A stretch of 6,426 nt of DNA from an uncultured Rhodospirillaceae bacterium (GCA_900313155.1 OMQE01000145.1:1-6426); one strand, 5' to 3'; shown: positions 1 to 6,052, counted from the stretch's first letter. Notes: generated by a model from the sequence alone, not told the origin. Made by a program: numbers and translations.

Positions 1-658
1 GTTTTCGTTGCACGCATACAGTTTTAGAACAGAGTTCAAACGCACGTAAAGAAAACTCAAAATCTTCGGCCATAACCTTAAAATCGGAATGAAAACGCAA
101 GTTTTTTAAAACACTGGCTTTATAAAGCTTACCAAATAAAGAAATTGGTAATCTTGGTTTTTGATGTTTTAAAAAAGATTTCAGGGCAAATCCTGTTCTT
201 ATAGTCTTATAATATTCGTATTTTTCCAACACTTCAAATCCTGCTTCTTCAATACAATTCTTACGTTTGCACCAAACCATATCCGATTCGCTTTGTAATA
301 TAGCTTTGAGCATAATCTCCATAAATTGCGGGCAGAGCATATCATCAGGGTCTAAAAAGGCAATATAATCGCCGTGAACAGTAGCAAGACCTGTATTTCG
401 GGCGGAGGCAACGCCGCTGTTTGGTTGATTGATGATTTTAAATCGAGAATCGCCGAGCGCATATTGTTGCATAACAGAAAGCGAATTATCGGTTGAGCCG
501 TCGTTAATCAAAACAGCTTCCCAAAACGGATATGTTTGATTTTGCAGACTTTCCAAGCTGTATTTTAAAAATTTTTCGGCATTATAGACCGGCACAATCA
601 CCGAAACAAGACCAACATTTGTCAGTGGTTGACCAATGGTAAAACGGCGTTTTTTCAT
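1..658 (-). CDS. Family 2 (GT-A fold) glycosyltransferase, C-terminus cut by window edge
   Basis: The reading frame is open from an ATG at 658 to the window edge (219 codons). It reads as a nucleotide-sugar glycosyltransferase that would add sugars to a surface glycan at the inner face of the membrane. Visible family 2 marks are the N-terminal beta strand VIVPVYN (residues 20-26), NDGSTD (52-57), the GVASARNTG segment (82-90) and the metal-binding DxD element in FLDPDD (D103, D105). A MAEDFEF segment (196-202) sits where family 2 enzymes have the ED catalytic-base region. No signal peptide or membrane segment lies in the visible part. The start is set by GGAG five bases before the ATG; the ATG at 663 is followed at once by a stop. 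Full members are often 300 or more residues, so perhaps a third is missing. The sugar and acceptor cannot be told. A structured RNA with a terminator lies just upstream on the same strand. Confidence 0.93.
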   Translation of the reverse strand, partial: MKKRRFTIGQPLTNVGLVSVIVPVYNAEKFLKYSLESLQNQTYPFWEAVLINDGSTDNSLSVMQQYALGDSRFKIINQPNSGVASARNTGLATVHGDYIAFLDPDDMLCPQFMEIMLKAILQSESDMVWCKRKNCIEEAGFEVLEKYEYYKTIRTGFALKSFLKHQKPRLPISLFGKLYKASVLKNLRFHSDFKVMAEDFEFSLRAFELCSKTVCVQRK

Positions 659-681
659 CACATCTCCTTCAATTTTAAGCA

Positions 682-709
682 ATAAAAATACCCGCTGTTT
701 TGTAGCGGG
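682..709 (-). terminator. Rho-independent terminator upstream of the glycosyltransferase
   Basis: Read on the minus strand, a six-pair stem CCCGCT/AGCGGG (691-696 with 704-709) with a 7-base loop is followed directly by TATTTTTATT. On the plus strand the same hairpin has no T tract behind it, so it is directional. It lies about 33 bases before the glycosyltransferase start, with no minus-strand protein gene upstream of it. It should therefore end either a small RNA or an attenuated leader of the glycosyltransferase. Its first arm shares three bases (707-709) with two alternative helices of the upstream RNA. Confidence 0.8.
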
Positions 710-905
710 CGGATGTTCGAAAACCGTCAATGATCAAGTAAAAAACCGGCTCGGCTTATTTGGCCGAATAGCCTTATTTAGCCGACATCCGTCCTTAACA
801 GAAGCCGGCATATATATTTAAGTCGTATATGCACACACGACTACTTGACCATTGAAAAAGGGTTTTCGACGCCCTAAAAATGCTTTTTTTTAGCATCTCT
901 GATAG
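690..905 (-). ncRNA. Candidate structured RNA with pseudoknot, leader or small RNA
   Basis: The minus-strand transcript can form these helices: 707-711 with 870-874; 718-725 with 861-868 (8 pairs); 727-740 with 842-855 (13 Watson-Crick pairs and one G-U); side hairpin 822-828/835-841 (7 pairs including one G-U, 6-base loop); 746-751 with 803-808; and hairpin 752-756/780-784 capped by 762-764/771-773. In addition 785-794 can pair with 707-716 at 9 of 10 positions, which makes a pseudoknot because the first segment is inside the long helix and the second outside. The wobble pairs are compatible with selection on RNA rather than DNA symmetry. No tRNA, tmRNA, SRP, RNase P or 6S signature is visible, and I do not recognise the family. 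The ends are inferred from the promoter-like sequence at 912-939 and the terminator. It could regulate the glycosyltransferase or act in trans. Confidence 0.6.
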
Positions 906-911
906 AATGGT

Positions 912-939
912 AATATAGAAAGCAATCCTTGTCCAGCAA
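912..939 (-). promoter_or_regulatory. Possible promoter of the structured RNA
   Basis: On the minus strand TTGCTG (934-939) and TATATT (912-917) are spaced by 16 bases, which would start transcription near 905, some 30 bases before the first long helix. An alternative -35 is TGGACA at 930-935, paired with a poorer -10. A weak hairpin (ATGCT, seven A, AGCAT) follows at about 879-896. The assignment rests on position and loose consensus only. Confidence 0.4.
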
Positions 940-1080
940 AATTTTTTAATTATGTTTTTTTTAGTTCATGCAGACCGTATCAAGCATTGAACGAAGCGTA
1001 TGACAACAGTTTAAAAAGCATATTACCAACAAAATATCGTCAAGCAAAATTTTTGCTTATTGATATATACTTTAGTTCAT
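931..1080. repeat. Imperfect two-block direct repeat in intergenic DNA
   Basis: Two copies, at 931-969 and 1039-1080, share a first block GTCMAGCAAAATTTTT (15 of 16 identical) and a second block TTTAGTTCAT (10 of 10). The spacers are 13 and 16 bases. The copies are 108 bases apart and lie between the minus-strand RNA promoter and the plus-strand gene at 1132, so they may be regulator sites for divergent transcription. The first copy overlaps the proposed -35 of the RNA. The second includes the inverted repeat AAGCAAAATTTTTGCTT at 1042-1058. I see no other gene or RNA in 906-1131. Confidence 0.5.
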
Positions 1081-1131
1081 ATTGTATTTAAATGTTTGAT
1101 TTAGCGTTTATATGTTTTAGCGGAGGGAACA

Positions 1132-1323
1132 ATGCAAAATACACAAATTGCCAATTACATATTATTCGATTTGGAGCAAAAGCGTAAAATTCCGCTCGGA
1201 TTTGATGTGAGTAGCCAAATTATTAGCGAGCTTGTTGATGGATGGAACAAAAATGTTTATGTTGTGCCTAACCAAGCCACAAAATTATATCGTCGCGAAA
1301 TAAAAAAATATACCTTGATGTAA
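1132..1323 (+). CDS. Small hypothetical protein, 63 residues
   Basis: The ATG at 1132 is preceded by a good Shine-Dalgarno sequence (GGAGGG, six bases before the start), the main reason to accept this short frame. The product is soluble and basic near the C-terminus (RREIKK, residues 54-59), with no signal peptide, membrane helix or cysteine. Predicted order is a mixed alpha/beta pattern with no motif I recognise. A 134-base gap separates it from the next gene, so co-transcription is possible but not evident. I cannot assign a function; a regulator or accessory protein would be a guess. Confidence 0.6.
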   Translation: MQNTQIANYILFDLEQKRKIPLGFDVSSQIISELVDGWNKNVYVVPNQATKLYRREIKKYTLM

Positions 1324-1457
1324 AAAATAATACAAATCGACTCGTTGAAATTAAGACGTTTGGCCTGTCAATATGACCTTGTTTGCATATTTATAAATTT
1401 TCAAAAATGACTATATCTCTAATATCGCTTAATTATTGGAATAAGGAAGTTGAAAAT

Positions 1458-1724
1458 ATGCGACAGATAAAAGAAAATGAAAAAGTCAAATTGGAAGATA
1501 ATTTGTTTTTTGCCGGAACCATATATGATAGCTTTGAAGCCCTTGAAGAGGCGATGGGGAAATTACAATTAGAAAGGCCGCTGTTTTTGGTATATTTAGC
1601 AAAAAAAGCATTCGCCGAAGAGGTTTTCAAAGCAGCCGGAGAGGAAAATGAATCATTAGAACAGGAAACATTGCCCATGTCGGGAATTATTTTAAATGAT
1701 CGCTATTTTCAGCACCTGCAATAA
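1458..1724 (+). CDS. Small acidic hypothetical protein, 88 residues
   Basis: The frame is open from 1383, but the better start is the ATG at 1458, which has AAGGAAG about nine bases upstream; the earlier ATG has no ribosome-binding site and adds an AT-rich leader. The product is acidic, with glutamates clustered in EALEEAM (residues 28-34) and GEENESLEQE (61-70). A central hydrophobic stretch, PLFLVYLAKKAF (41-52), is too short and too charged at its end for a membrane segment. There is no signal peptide, and no family is recognised. The stop is followed by 97 bases without a clear terminator before the 475-codon gene, so the two may share a transcript. Confidence 0.6.
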   Translation: MRQIKENEKVKLEDNLFFAGTIYDSFEALEEAMGKLQLERPLFLVYLAKKAFAEEVFKAAGEENESLEQETLPMSGIILNDRYFQHLQ

Positions 1725-1821
1725 TAGGCGATAAAAAGTTATCCGACGTAATATTTATTAACATAACGTGATGTGACAAATCTGACTTTATGGTTAAAAT
1801 ATAATCATAAAGGAGATTTGT

Positions 1822-3249
1822 ATGCAAAATAATCCGTTTGCGAATATATTTCGTCAGGCTTTTGAAAAAGACGTGTTGTCCGGTGCCGTGATGACACCGC
1901 GAACAACAATAAATCATGCGCCGCGGATAAAAGCGTTTATGTCGGTTCTAAACACATTTTTGCGCCAAGCCGGTGAACGGCCGATTTTGTATCAGCACTA
2001 TGCATTTAATGAACAAAAGTTGCGTGAATATGCTTTGTTTTTGCGCGGTTATATGCGAGATGCTCAAAAAGTATTGGCTTCCTTGGAACAAAAATATGCC
2101 CTTGATGCAGATTTAATCCGCCTGTTTGCCGCTTCAAGCGAATATGTTGTGGCTTCTAATCATCAAACAGCGGATAAACGCATATATGATAATAATGTCG
2201 GTTACCGCATTCGAAAAATAGATTTAGCAAAGGGACTTGAAAGAGCAGTTTATGAAGCAAACATTGGAGAAATTGCCGCTTCAACACAAAATTTATTCCT
2301 ATTTATGCCTTTCCGCCTGAAAGATAACGAACAGATGTTAAGCAAATGGATGTTCAAAACGATGCGTCAAACGTTTGATAATCGGGCGGTGTTTGCCGGT
2401 AAAAACGGGGTTGCATCTTATGTGGTGCATTTTCCGATAGAAAAATCTCGCTCTTCAAATATAACATCATTGTTGCAAACATTGCAACACAGCGAGGATT
2501 ATTTTGAGACGCAAGATATGGATTTTGTTCGTCAATACTGGTTGCCGTATGTGGCAAAAGAATTAAAAGCAGATAGCAATAATTTGGTGCAAAAAGCGTC
2601 GCCGTATTCTGCATCTGAGTTATCTGAAAATATGAAAAAACTGACCATTTTCAGCTATTGTGCCGGAACGGCAAACGCGCACAGATGTCTTAATGCTCTT
2701 TATTATATCGGCGCGCAAATATATGGCGCAAAAACAATGAAACAGGCGATGAAAAATGTTTTTGTTTGTTCTTACGGATATTTGCCTTTGCAAGCCAAAT
2801 CGCTTTATTCAGGCGCTCATTTTTATACTCATGCTCTACAAGATAGTGGTCGGCGCGAACCGTTTGTGAATTTGAATAATCATGCCTTATATGAAAAAAC
2901 CAAAAACACGGAAACAAATCTGCCGGCTCAGGTATCGGTGATGCCGGACGGACGGAATTATATCGTGGCGCTGAATTTGGCACCGGAGATTATTTATACT
3001 GAAAATAATGTAGACGGATTTGCTAATCTGAAAGATGGCGAGTTTGGTCATAATATGCTTAATGTCAGCACACCAAACCTAAAAAGCGCAGATAATTATG
3101 CCCATAGACTGTTTCAATCGGTGATAGAAAACAGCAGTCAAGGCCGGCGCGGGCAAGAGGTCTTTAATCTGAACAACAACGCAGCCCCAATAAACACCTT
3201 GCAAAACGCCGTGATATGGTCACGTCGCAACATCTTGCAAATGGGGTAG
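1822..3249 (+). CDS. Hypothetical protein, 475 residues, no recognised domain
   Basis: The start ATG is placed by AAAGGAG seven bases upstream, and the frame is uninterrupted for 475 codons. The protein has no signal peptide and no clear membrane helix, so it is probably cytoplasmic or exported by a dedicated system. The N-terminal half is rich in charged helices (for example 62-100). The middle has a distinctive segment, IFSYCAGTANAHR (276-288), followed by NALYYIGAQIYGA (291-303) and VFVCSYGYLP (313-322): short beta strands with small residues and two cysteines, like the core of an alpha/beta fold. SYCAG and CSYGY vaguely recall a nucleophile elbow, but no GxSxG is present, so I do not call a hydrolase. 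The C-terminal 60 residues are Asn-rich and probably disordered. G+C is moderate. Its stop lies 6 bases from that of the convergent secreted-protein gene, with no terminator between them. Confidence 0.85.
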   Translation: MQNNPFANIFRQAFEKDVLSGAVMTPRTTINHAPRIKAFMSVLNTFLRQAGERPILYQHYAFNEQKLREYALFLRGYMRDAQKVLASLEQKYALDADLIRLFAASSEYVVASNHQTADKRIYDNNVGYRIRKIDLAKGLERAVYEANIGEIAASTQNLFLFMPFRLKDNEQMLSKWMFKTMRQTFDNRAVFAGKNGVASYVVHFPIEKSRSSNITSLLQTLQHSEDYFETQDMDFVRQYWLPYVAKELKADSNNLVQKASPYSASELSENMKKLTIFSYCAGTANAHRCLNALYYIGAQIYGAKTMKQAMKNVFVCSYGYLPLQAKSLYSGAHFYTHALQDSGRREPFVNLNNHALYEKTKNTETNLPAQVSVMPDGRNYIVALNLAPEIIYTENNVDGFANLKDGEFGHNMLNVSTPNLKSADNYAHRLFQSVIENSSQGRRGQEVFNLNNNAAPINTLQNAVIWSRRNILQMG

Positions 3250-3255
3250 GGGAAG

Positions 3256-4125
3256 TTAATTGCCGTTCGGGCGTTGACAATAGCCCTTTTGTTGTAAAAA
3301 GTACATCAGTTCGTCATCAGCTTGTTGTGTTTCGTCATTTTCTTGTTCGGAAATAATTTTCGGCTTGCCGTTAACGGTAGTACGTTTTTCGCCATATTTA
3401 TCAAGCAATTCGCGATAATAGTCCAACAAACCGATAACCGCATTGGCGCCTATTTTACAAGTTACCGTATAGTCCGTTTCCGCACCTTCAACTTCCAGTT
3501 TGCTGACCAAATATATGGTACAAATATCTTGAAAATATTCGGCTTCCAAAGAATTAGTTGTCCGTATGTTGCCTTTTTCTTCAACTTTTTCCACGCCCAA
3601 ATAGTTTGTCCCTTTTTTACAAGAGTTCAGGGCGTGTAACAAACCGGTATATACATATTGCGGTTGATAGTCAAAATGTGCCAGTTCTCGATTGCGCAAC
3701 AAAATTTGTACATCATTAAAACCGTGCAGATTCGGTAAAATATCCGTTGGTAAAAACAAATTAAAATCACCATATTTCAAATGGCAGGCGTTTTCTTCCG
3801 GTCCTACGATAATGAGCGGAGCATCTGAAGCATCTTGCGGATTTTGAGCCATTGCCGGCATACAAGAATGTAGAGCATTAACAAATTGCGGTAAAAAAAC
3901 ATCATCTCGAACCACAGATTCTTGCAAAATAGGTTGTTCGTCAACCTTTTTATCTGCATCATCAGTTTGTGAATCGGACTGTTTCTGGGTTTGTTGTTCA
4001 AGGTTTGCAGAAACAGCGTTTTCAGGTACAACTTCGGTTTCTTCTACTGTTTGAGGTATAACGGTATCTTCAGCGTGCGCCGCTGAAAAAATCAGCAACA
4101 AAACCAAAGGCAACAGATATTTCAT
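3256..4125 (-). CDS. Secreted hypothetical protein with six cysteines, 289 residues
   Basis: The chosen ATG at 4125 has GGGAG about six bases upstream and begins a textbook signal peptide: MK, a Leu-rich core (residues 4-12) and an AHA-E cleavage site near 18/19. The frame stays open to 4320, but that would bury the signal peptide 65 residues in. Residues 20-75 form an acidic, Gln/Glu/Asp-rich low-complexity linker, likely disordered. The folded part from about 76 to 289 has six cysteines (88, 114, 169, 202, 223, 283), all after the linker and none in the signal, which suits three disulfides in the periplasm. No lipobox is seen, so it is probably soluble periplasmic or secreted. A second acidic patch, EQENDETQQADDE (260-272), precedes the C-terminal Cys. 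I recognise no family. It is tail-to-tail with the 475-codon gene, with only 6 bases between stops. Confidence 0.85.
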   Translation of the reverse strand: MKYLLPLVLLLIFSAAHAEDTVIPQTVEETEVVPENAVSANLEQQTQKQSDSQTDDADKKVDEQPILQESVVRDDVFLPQFVNALHSCMPAMAQNPQDASDAPLIIVGPEENACHLKYGDFNLFLPTDILPNLHGFNDVQILLRNRELAHFDYQPQYVYTGLLHALNSCKKGTNYLGVEKVEEKGNIRTTNSLEAEYFQDICTIYLVSKLEVEGAETDYTVTCKIGANAVIGLLDYYRELLDKYGEKRTTVNGKPKIISEQENDETQQADDELMYFLQQKGYCQRPNGN

Positions 4126-4152
4126 TTTCTTCTCCCTCTCTTTTCTGTTCAT

Positions 4153-4182
4153 ATTAAATTGTTTTACGGCAAAGTCACGCAA
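4153..4182 (-). promoter_or_regulatory. Weak candidate promoter of the secreted-protein gene
   Basis: On the minus strand TTGCGT (4177-4182) and TTTAAT (4153-4158) are 18 bases apart, giving an untranslated leader of roughly 20 bases before the ATG at 4125. The match is loose. Its support is position: a terminator ends just upstream, at about 4211, so the gene needs its own start or read-through. Confidence 0.3.
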
Positions 4183-4210
4183 CTTTTGAAAGAATTTAAC
4201 AGTAAAACGC

Positions 4211-4247
4211 AAAAAGGAGGCGTGAACCATATCATCACGCGCTCCTT
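4211..4247 (-). terminator. Strong minus-strand Rho-independent terminator with no gene before it
   Basis: Read on the minus strand, AAGGAG/CTCCTT (4214-4219 with 4242-4247) and CGTGA/TCACG (4221-4225 with 4235-4239) form an 11-pair stem with a small internal loop and a 9-base apical loop. It is followed by TTTTT (4211-4215). The other strand has no T run in the matching place. It must end transcription coming from the right on the minus strand, where no protein gene is evident. Confidence 0.75.
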
Positions 4248-4500
4248 CCAGTCCGCGATTGTTCAAGAAGCTCAGGCCGGTTGATATAACAATCAAGGCC
4301 GTATCTTTAAAACACATCACCGGACTTACCGCTCAAACATTGATGGTAAAGGACTTTATTTCAAAATTCCTTAGCCTCAGACGTCTGGCGACGTTTCTGC
4401 TGAACGATTTAGAATTCGACTGCTCAAAAACACCACCGTTCAACCGAACACTGTTGATTTATGCTTTGTCATGCTGTTTTCAAGCCGCCTAAAGCTAAAG
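4248..4500 (-). other. Gene-free stretch, possible minus-strand RNA ending at the terminator
   Basis: No frame here has a ribosome-binding site and protein-like composition. A plus-strand frame at 4259-4492 and a minus-strand extension up to 4320 are open, but neither looks like a gene. On the minus strand several small hairpins are possible: TTGAT/ATCAA with GGCC/GGCC flanks (about 4270-4300), TTACC/GGTAA (about 4325-4350), AAGGA/TCCTT (about 4348-4371) and ACGTC/GACGT (4381-4394). Together with the terminator at 4211-4247 this suggests a transcript of perhaps 250-300 bases. I find no conserved tRNA, tmRNA, SRP, RNase P or 6S elements. A decayed gene is the main alternative. Confidence 0.35.
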
Positions 4501-4552
4501 AGCATGAAAATATGCCCAAAAGTTGATGCAAAAAAATATTTTAAAAATAATA

Positions 4553-4582
4553 TTGACAAAATGTGAAAAAATGGTGTATAAA
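4553..4582 (+). promoter_or_regulatory. Promoter of the 130-codon gene
   Basis: A perfect TTGACA (4553-4558) and TATAAA (4577-4582) are 18 bases apart, inside very AT-rich DNA. Transcription would begin near 4589, leaving a leader of about 33 bases. An AGTGA box (4586-4590) sits three bases after the -10, exactly as at the recombinase promoter (6053-6081). Confidence 0.75.
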
Positions 4583-4621
4583 CATAGTGATTTTTTATTA
4601 TTAACTTTAACAAATACAATT

Positions 4622-5014
4622 ATGGCAAAAGTAAGAGAATTGACGAGCAATAAGCTCGCTTGCGTCATTACCTATGGCGCGTTAAAAAGAACAGTGGCAG
4701 AAAACGAGATTCTGGGCGTGCATGGCATGCATGAAATTCCCGATGTCGGTGAGTTCAACCATTGGAACATGAAGAGAGTTGTTCCATGTGTGGTTGAAGA
4801 TGGAAGGTATGTCGATATTCGCACCGGAGAGCAGGTTTCTGTCCAAGGAAACAGCCAGGTCTGGCCACTTCTGACCGGAACGGTGTTATGTTATCCAGAC
4901 GGCAAGCAACTGCTACTCTCACGACGCTTCAACAAAGAAGGCAGTATCATGGTGCTTGACATCACCGATACCGAGCACCCAGTGAGTACAAACAGCCTGA
5001 CGGTTAAGAACTAA
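4622..5014 (+). CDS. Hypothetical protein, 130 residues, no Shine-Dalgarno sequence
   Basis: The frame could begin at 4523, but that start lies upstream of the strong promoter at 4553-4582, so the ATG at 4622 (MAKVREL) is preferred. No Shine-Dalgarno sequence precedes it; the leader is AT-rich and unstructured. A small hairpin CGAGC/GCTCG falls just after the start (about codons 8-12). The protein has no signal peptide or membrane helix and looks beta-rich: alternating hydrophobic residues in KRVVPCVVEDGRYVDI (51-66), a GTVLCYPDGKQLLL segment (86-99) and GSIMVLDITD (107-116), with tryptophans at 48 and 81. No family recognised. G+C is about half over 4801-4920, against about 30% in nearby coding DNA, and codon choice (CTG, CTC) differs. 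With its own promoter and terminator it is a single-gene cassette, possibly acquired. Confidence 0.75.
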   Translation: MAKVRELTSNKLACVITYGALKRTVAENEILGVHGMHEIPDVGEFNHWNMKRVVPCVVEDGRYVDIRTGEQVSVQGNSQVWPLLTGTVLCYPDGKQLLLSRRFNKEGSIMVLDITDTEHPVSTNSLTVKN

Positions 5015-5032
5015 TCTAACCCTTTAGGCAAC

Positions 5033-5073
5033 AAAATCCCCTTGTAAAGCAATGGCTTTCAAGGGGATTTTTT
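5033..5073. terminator. Strong bidirectional terminator between convergent genes
   Basis: A 12-pair stem AAAATCCCCTTG/CAAGGGGATTTT (5033-5044 with 5060-5071), a one-base bulge, and a further 5 pairs AAAGC/GCTTT (5046-5050 with 5055-5059) enclose an AATG loop. T runs lie on both strands, six on the plus side. It should end the 130-codon gene on the plus strand and can also stop transcripts of the minus-strand gene ending at 5207. Confidence 0.9.
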
Positions 5074-5151
5074 GTATCATAGATTTGTTTTTCAAAAGTC
5101 TGTTTTCGTGAACCTTCTAATCTTAAGATTGATGATGAACATCAACAACTA

Positions 5152-5177
5152 TGCCGTGGCAAAATATTACCACGGCA
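5152..5177. other. Eight-pair GC-rich hairpin downstream of the minus-strand gene
   Basis: TGCCGTGG (5152-5159) and CCACGGCA (5170-5177) form a perfect stem around a 10-base AT loop. It lies about 30 bases past the stop of the 244-codon minus-strand gene. No T tract follows on either strand, so it is better seen as an RNA 3'-end stabiliser or a remnant than as an intrinsic terminator. The plus strand here also contains a short open frame ending at 5200, probably meaningless. Confidence 0.45.
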
Positions 5178-5206
5178 AATATGAAGTGGTTGAGTTGTAA
5201 TTTTAG

Positions 5207-5941
5207 TTACTTTCCATCATTACCTTTGGTGTTTGTAATAACTTTTGACATACCAGCATTTTTTTCAGCATTGATATTTCTGATAACTGGCAATAAATGT
5301 TTTGGCATTTCACCATTATAATTTTTAGCAACATACTCTCTCAATTCTGCTTCTCTTGCTTTCGGACTTGCAGTCAAAGGAAGTTCGCCTATAACAACAG
5401 GGTGCCCGTCCTTATCTTTTCTTTGCGTATCGATAGGGTGAATATCGCCAGCATTATTATTTAAAACAATTTGCTTACTTCCCCATTTATTATCACCTTC
5501 AATGTTAAATTCATTGTTTGCGTAAATAACGGTTACATAAGAGTTTGGTCTTGTAACTTGTTGAGTTTCGTCCCACACAGCATCAACGGTATCTTCTGGT
5601 TTTGCTAATATAGCAAATCTGTCATATTCTGGACCATCTTTTAACTTACCAAAAGCAGATTCACCAGGTTGAAGGTCATCCCAAGATTTACCTCCTTCAA
5701 ATTCATATTTCGGACCTTTCTTATTCTTATATGTATCTTTACTTCCATCTTCATAAGTTCTGGTAATCAGTGCTTCACCTTCTTTAGCAACAGATTCAAC
5801 ACCTGTATCAGTACAAAGATATTTTTCACCAGGAACACATTTTGTAACCATTTCTCTAATCGGGAGTTTAGCAACAGCCATACAATCACGATTGCTAATG
5901 ATTGCGTCAATGGTTTCTTTGGATTGTTTATAAGCGGTCAT
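5207..5941 (-). CDS. Hypothetical cytoplasmic protein, 244 residues, beside a DNA invertase
   Basis: The ATG at 5941 (MTAYKQSKET) has AAGGAG seven bases upstream, so it is preferred over the frame's earlier ATG at 5986, which has no ribosome-binding site and would read through a palindrome. No signal peptide or membrane segment is present. The N-terminal 30 residues look helical. Then come short Gly/Pro-turned strands: KCVPGEKYLCTDTG (34-47), KEGEALITRTYEDGSK (53-68) and PNSYVTVIY (132-140). DGHPVVIGELPL (178-189) leads into a charged helical C-terminus (193-207). The repeated P/E-G-E-x-hydrophobic turns resemble small phage-type or PGDYG-like beta modules, but I cannot assign one. Base composition is low in G+C (about 30% over 5281-5340) and like the recombinase, not like the 130-codon gene, so these two may share an origin. 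No clear promoter faces this gene in the 240 bases upstream. Confidence 0.8.
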   Translation of the reverse strand: MTAYKQSKETIDAIISNRDCMAVAKLPIREMVTKCVPGEKYLCTDTGVESVAKEGEALITRTYEDGSKDTYKNKKGPKYEFEGGKSWDDLQPGESAFGKLKDGPEYDRFAILAKPEDTVDAVWDETQQVTRPNSYVTVIYANNEFNIEGDNKWGSKQIVLNNNAGDIHPIDTQRKDKDGHPVVIGELPLTASPKAREAELREYVAKNYNGEMPKHLLPVIRNINAEKNAGMSKVITNTKGNDGK

Positions 5942-5960
5942 TATTATTCTCCTTAAAATA

Positions 5961-5988
5961 TTGCGTAAAACCGAACGGTTTTTCACAA
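5961..5988. repeat. 28-base palindrome, candidate serine-invertase crossover site
   Basis: Half-sites TTGCGTAAAACCG (5961-5973) and CGGTTTTTCACAA (5976-5988) are inverted copies, identical at 11 of 13 positions, around a central AA dinucleotide. Known sites of small serine invertases (Hin hix, Gin gix) consist of two inverted half-sites of about 12 bases around a 2-base core, with AAACC/GGTTT next to the centre; this one has AAAACCG/CGGTTTT. It lies about 20 bases before the start of the 244-codon gene and 190 bases from the recombinase gene. Alternatives are an operator or a hairpin (AAAACC, GAAC loop, GGTTTT) in the leader. No second copy is seen in the window. Confidence 0.5.
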
Positions 5989-6052
5989 TGTTTTCGGGGG
6001 ATAACAGGGAAAACGAGCAAAACCAGAAAAATGCCTGATATTAAAATATTTA

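Noticed and set aside
641..653. AAAACGGCGTTTT as a second recombinase site
   Set aside because: It lies in the glycosyltransferase coding start, has a different centre and lacks the outer half-site bases of the 5961-5988 palindrome.
636..821. 61-codon plus-strand open frame
   Set aside because: It overlaps the glycosyltransferase start and the structured RNA, has no ribosome-binding site, and its frame is a shadow of both.
718..868. Reading the long inverted repeat as a MITE or small transposon
   Set aside because: No target duplication flanks the arms, one pair is a G-U wobble, and a terminator and promoter-like sequence fit an RNA better. Not fully excluded.
1800..1805. Perfect TATAAT before the 475-codon gene
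   Set aside because: It lies 16 bases from the ATG, so a transcript starting there would lose most of the ribosome-binding site, and no -35 sits at a suitable distance.
4126..4320. N-terminal extension of the secreted protein to an ATG at 4320
   Set aside because: It would run through the terminator and bury a classical signal peptide at residue 66; the ATG at 4125 has its own ribosome-binding site.
4259..4492. 77-codon plus-strand open frame
   Set aside because: No Shine-Dalgarno sequence, start inside a region with minus-strand signals, and a product without recognisable order; kept only as part of the gene-free stretch.
5132..5200. Short plus-strand frame ending in a YYHGKYEVVEL-like tail
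   Set aside because: About 21 codons, no ribosome-binding site, overlapping a hairpin; could be a relic of a gene end but cannot be supported.
5998..6009. Core match GGGATAACAGGG to the I-SceI homing endonuclease site
   Set aside because: Only the 12-base core and a couple of flanking bases agree, and no intron or homing endonuclease is present; most likely chance.
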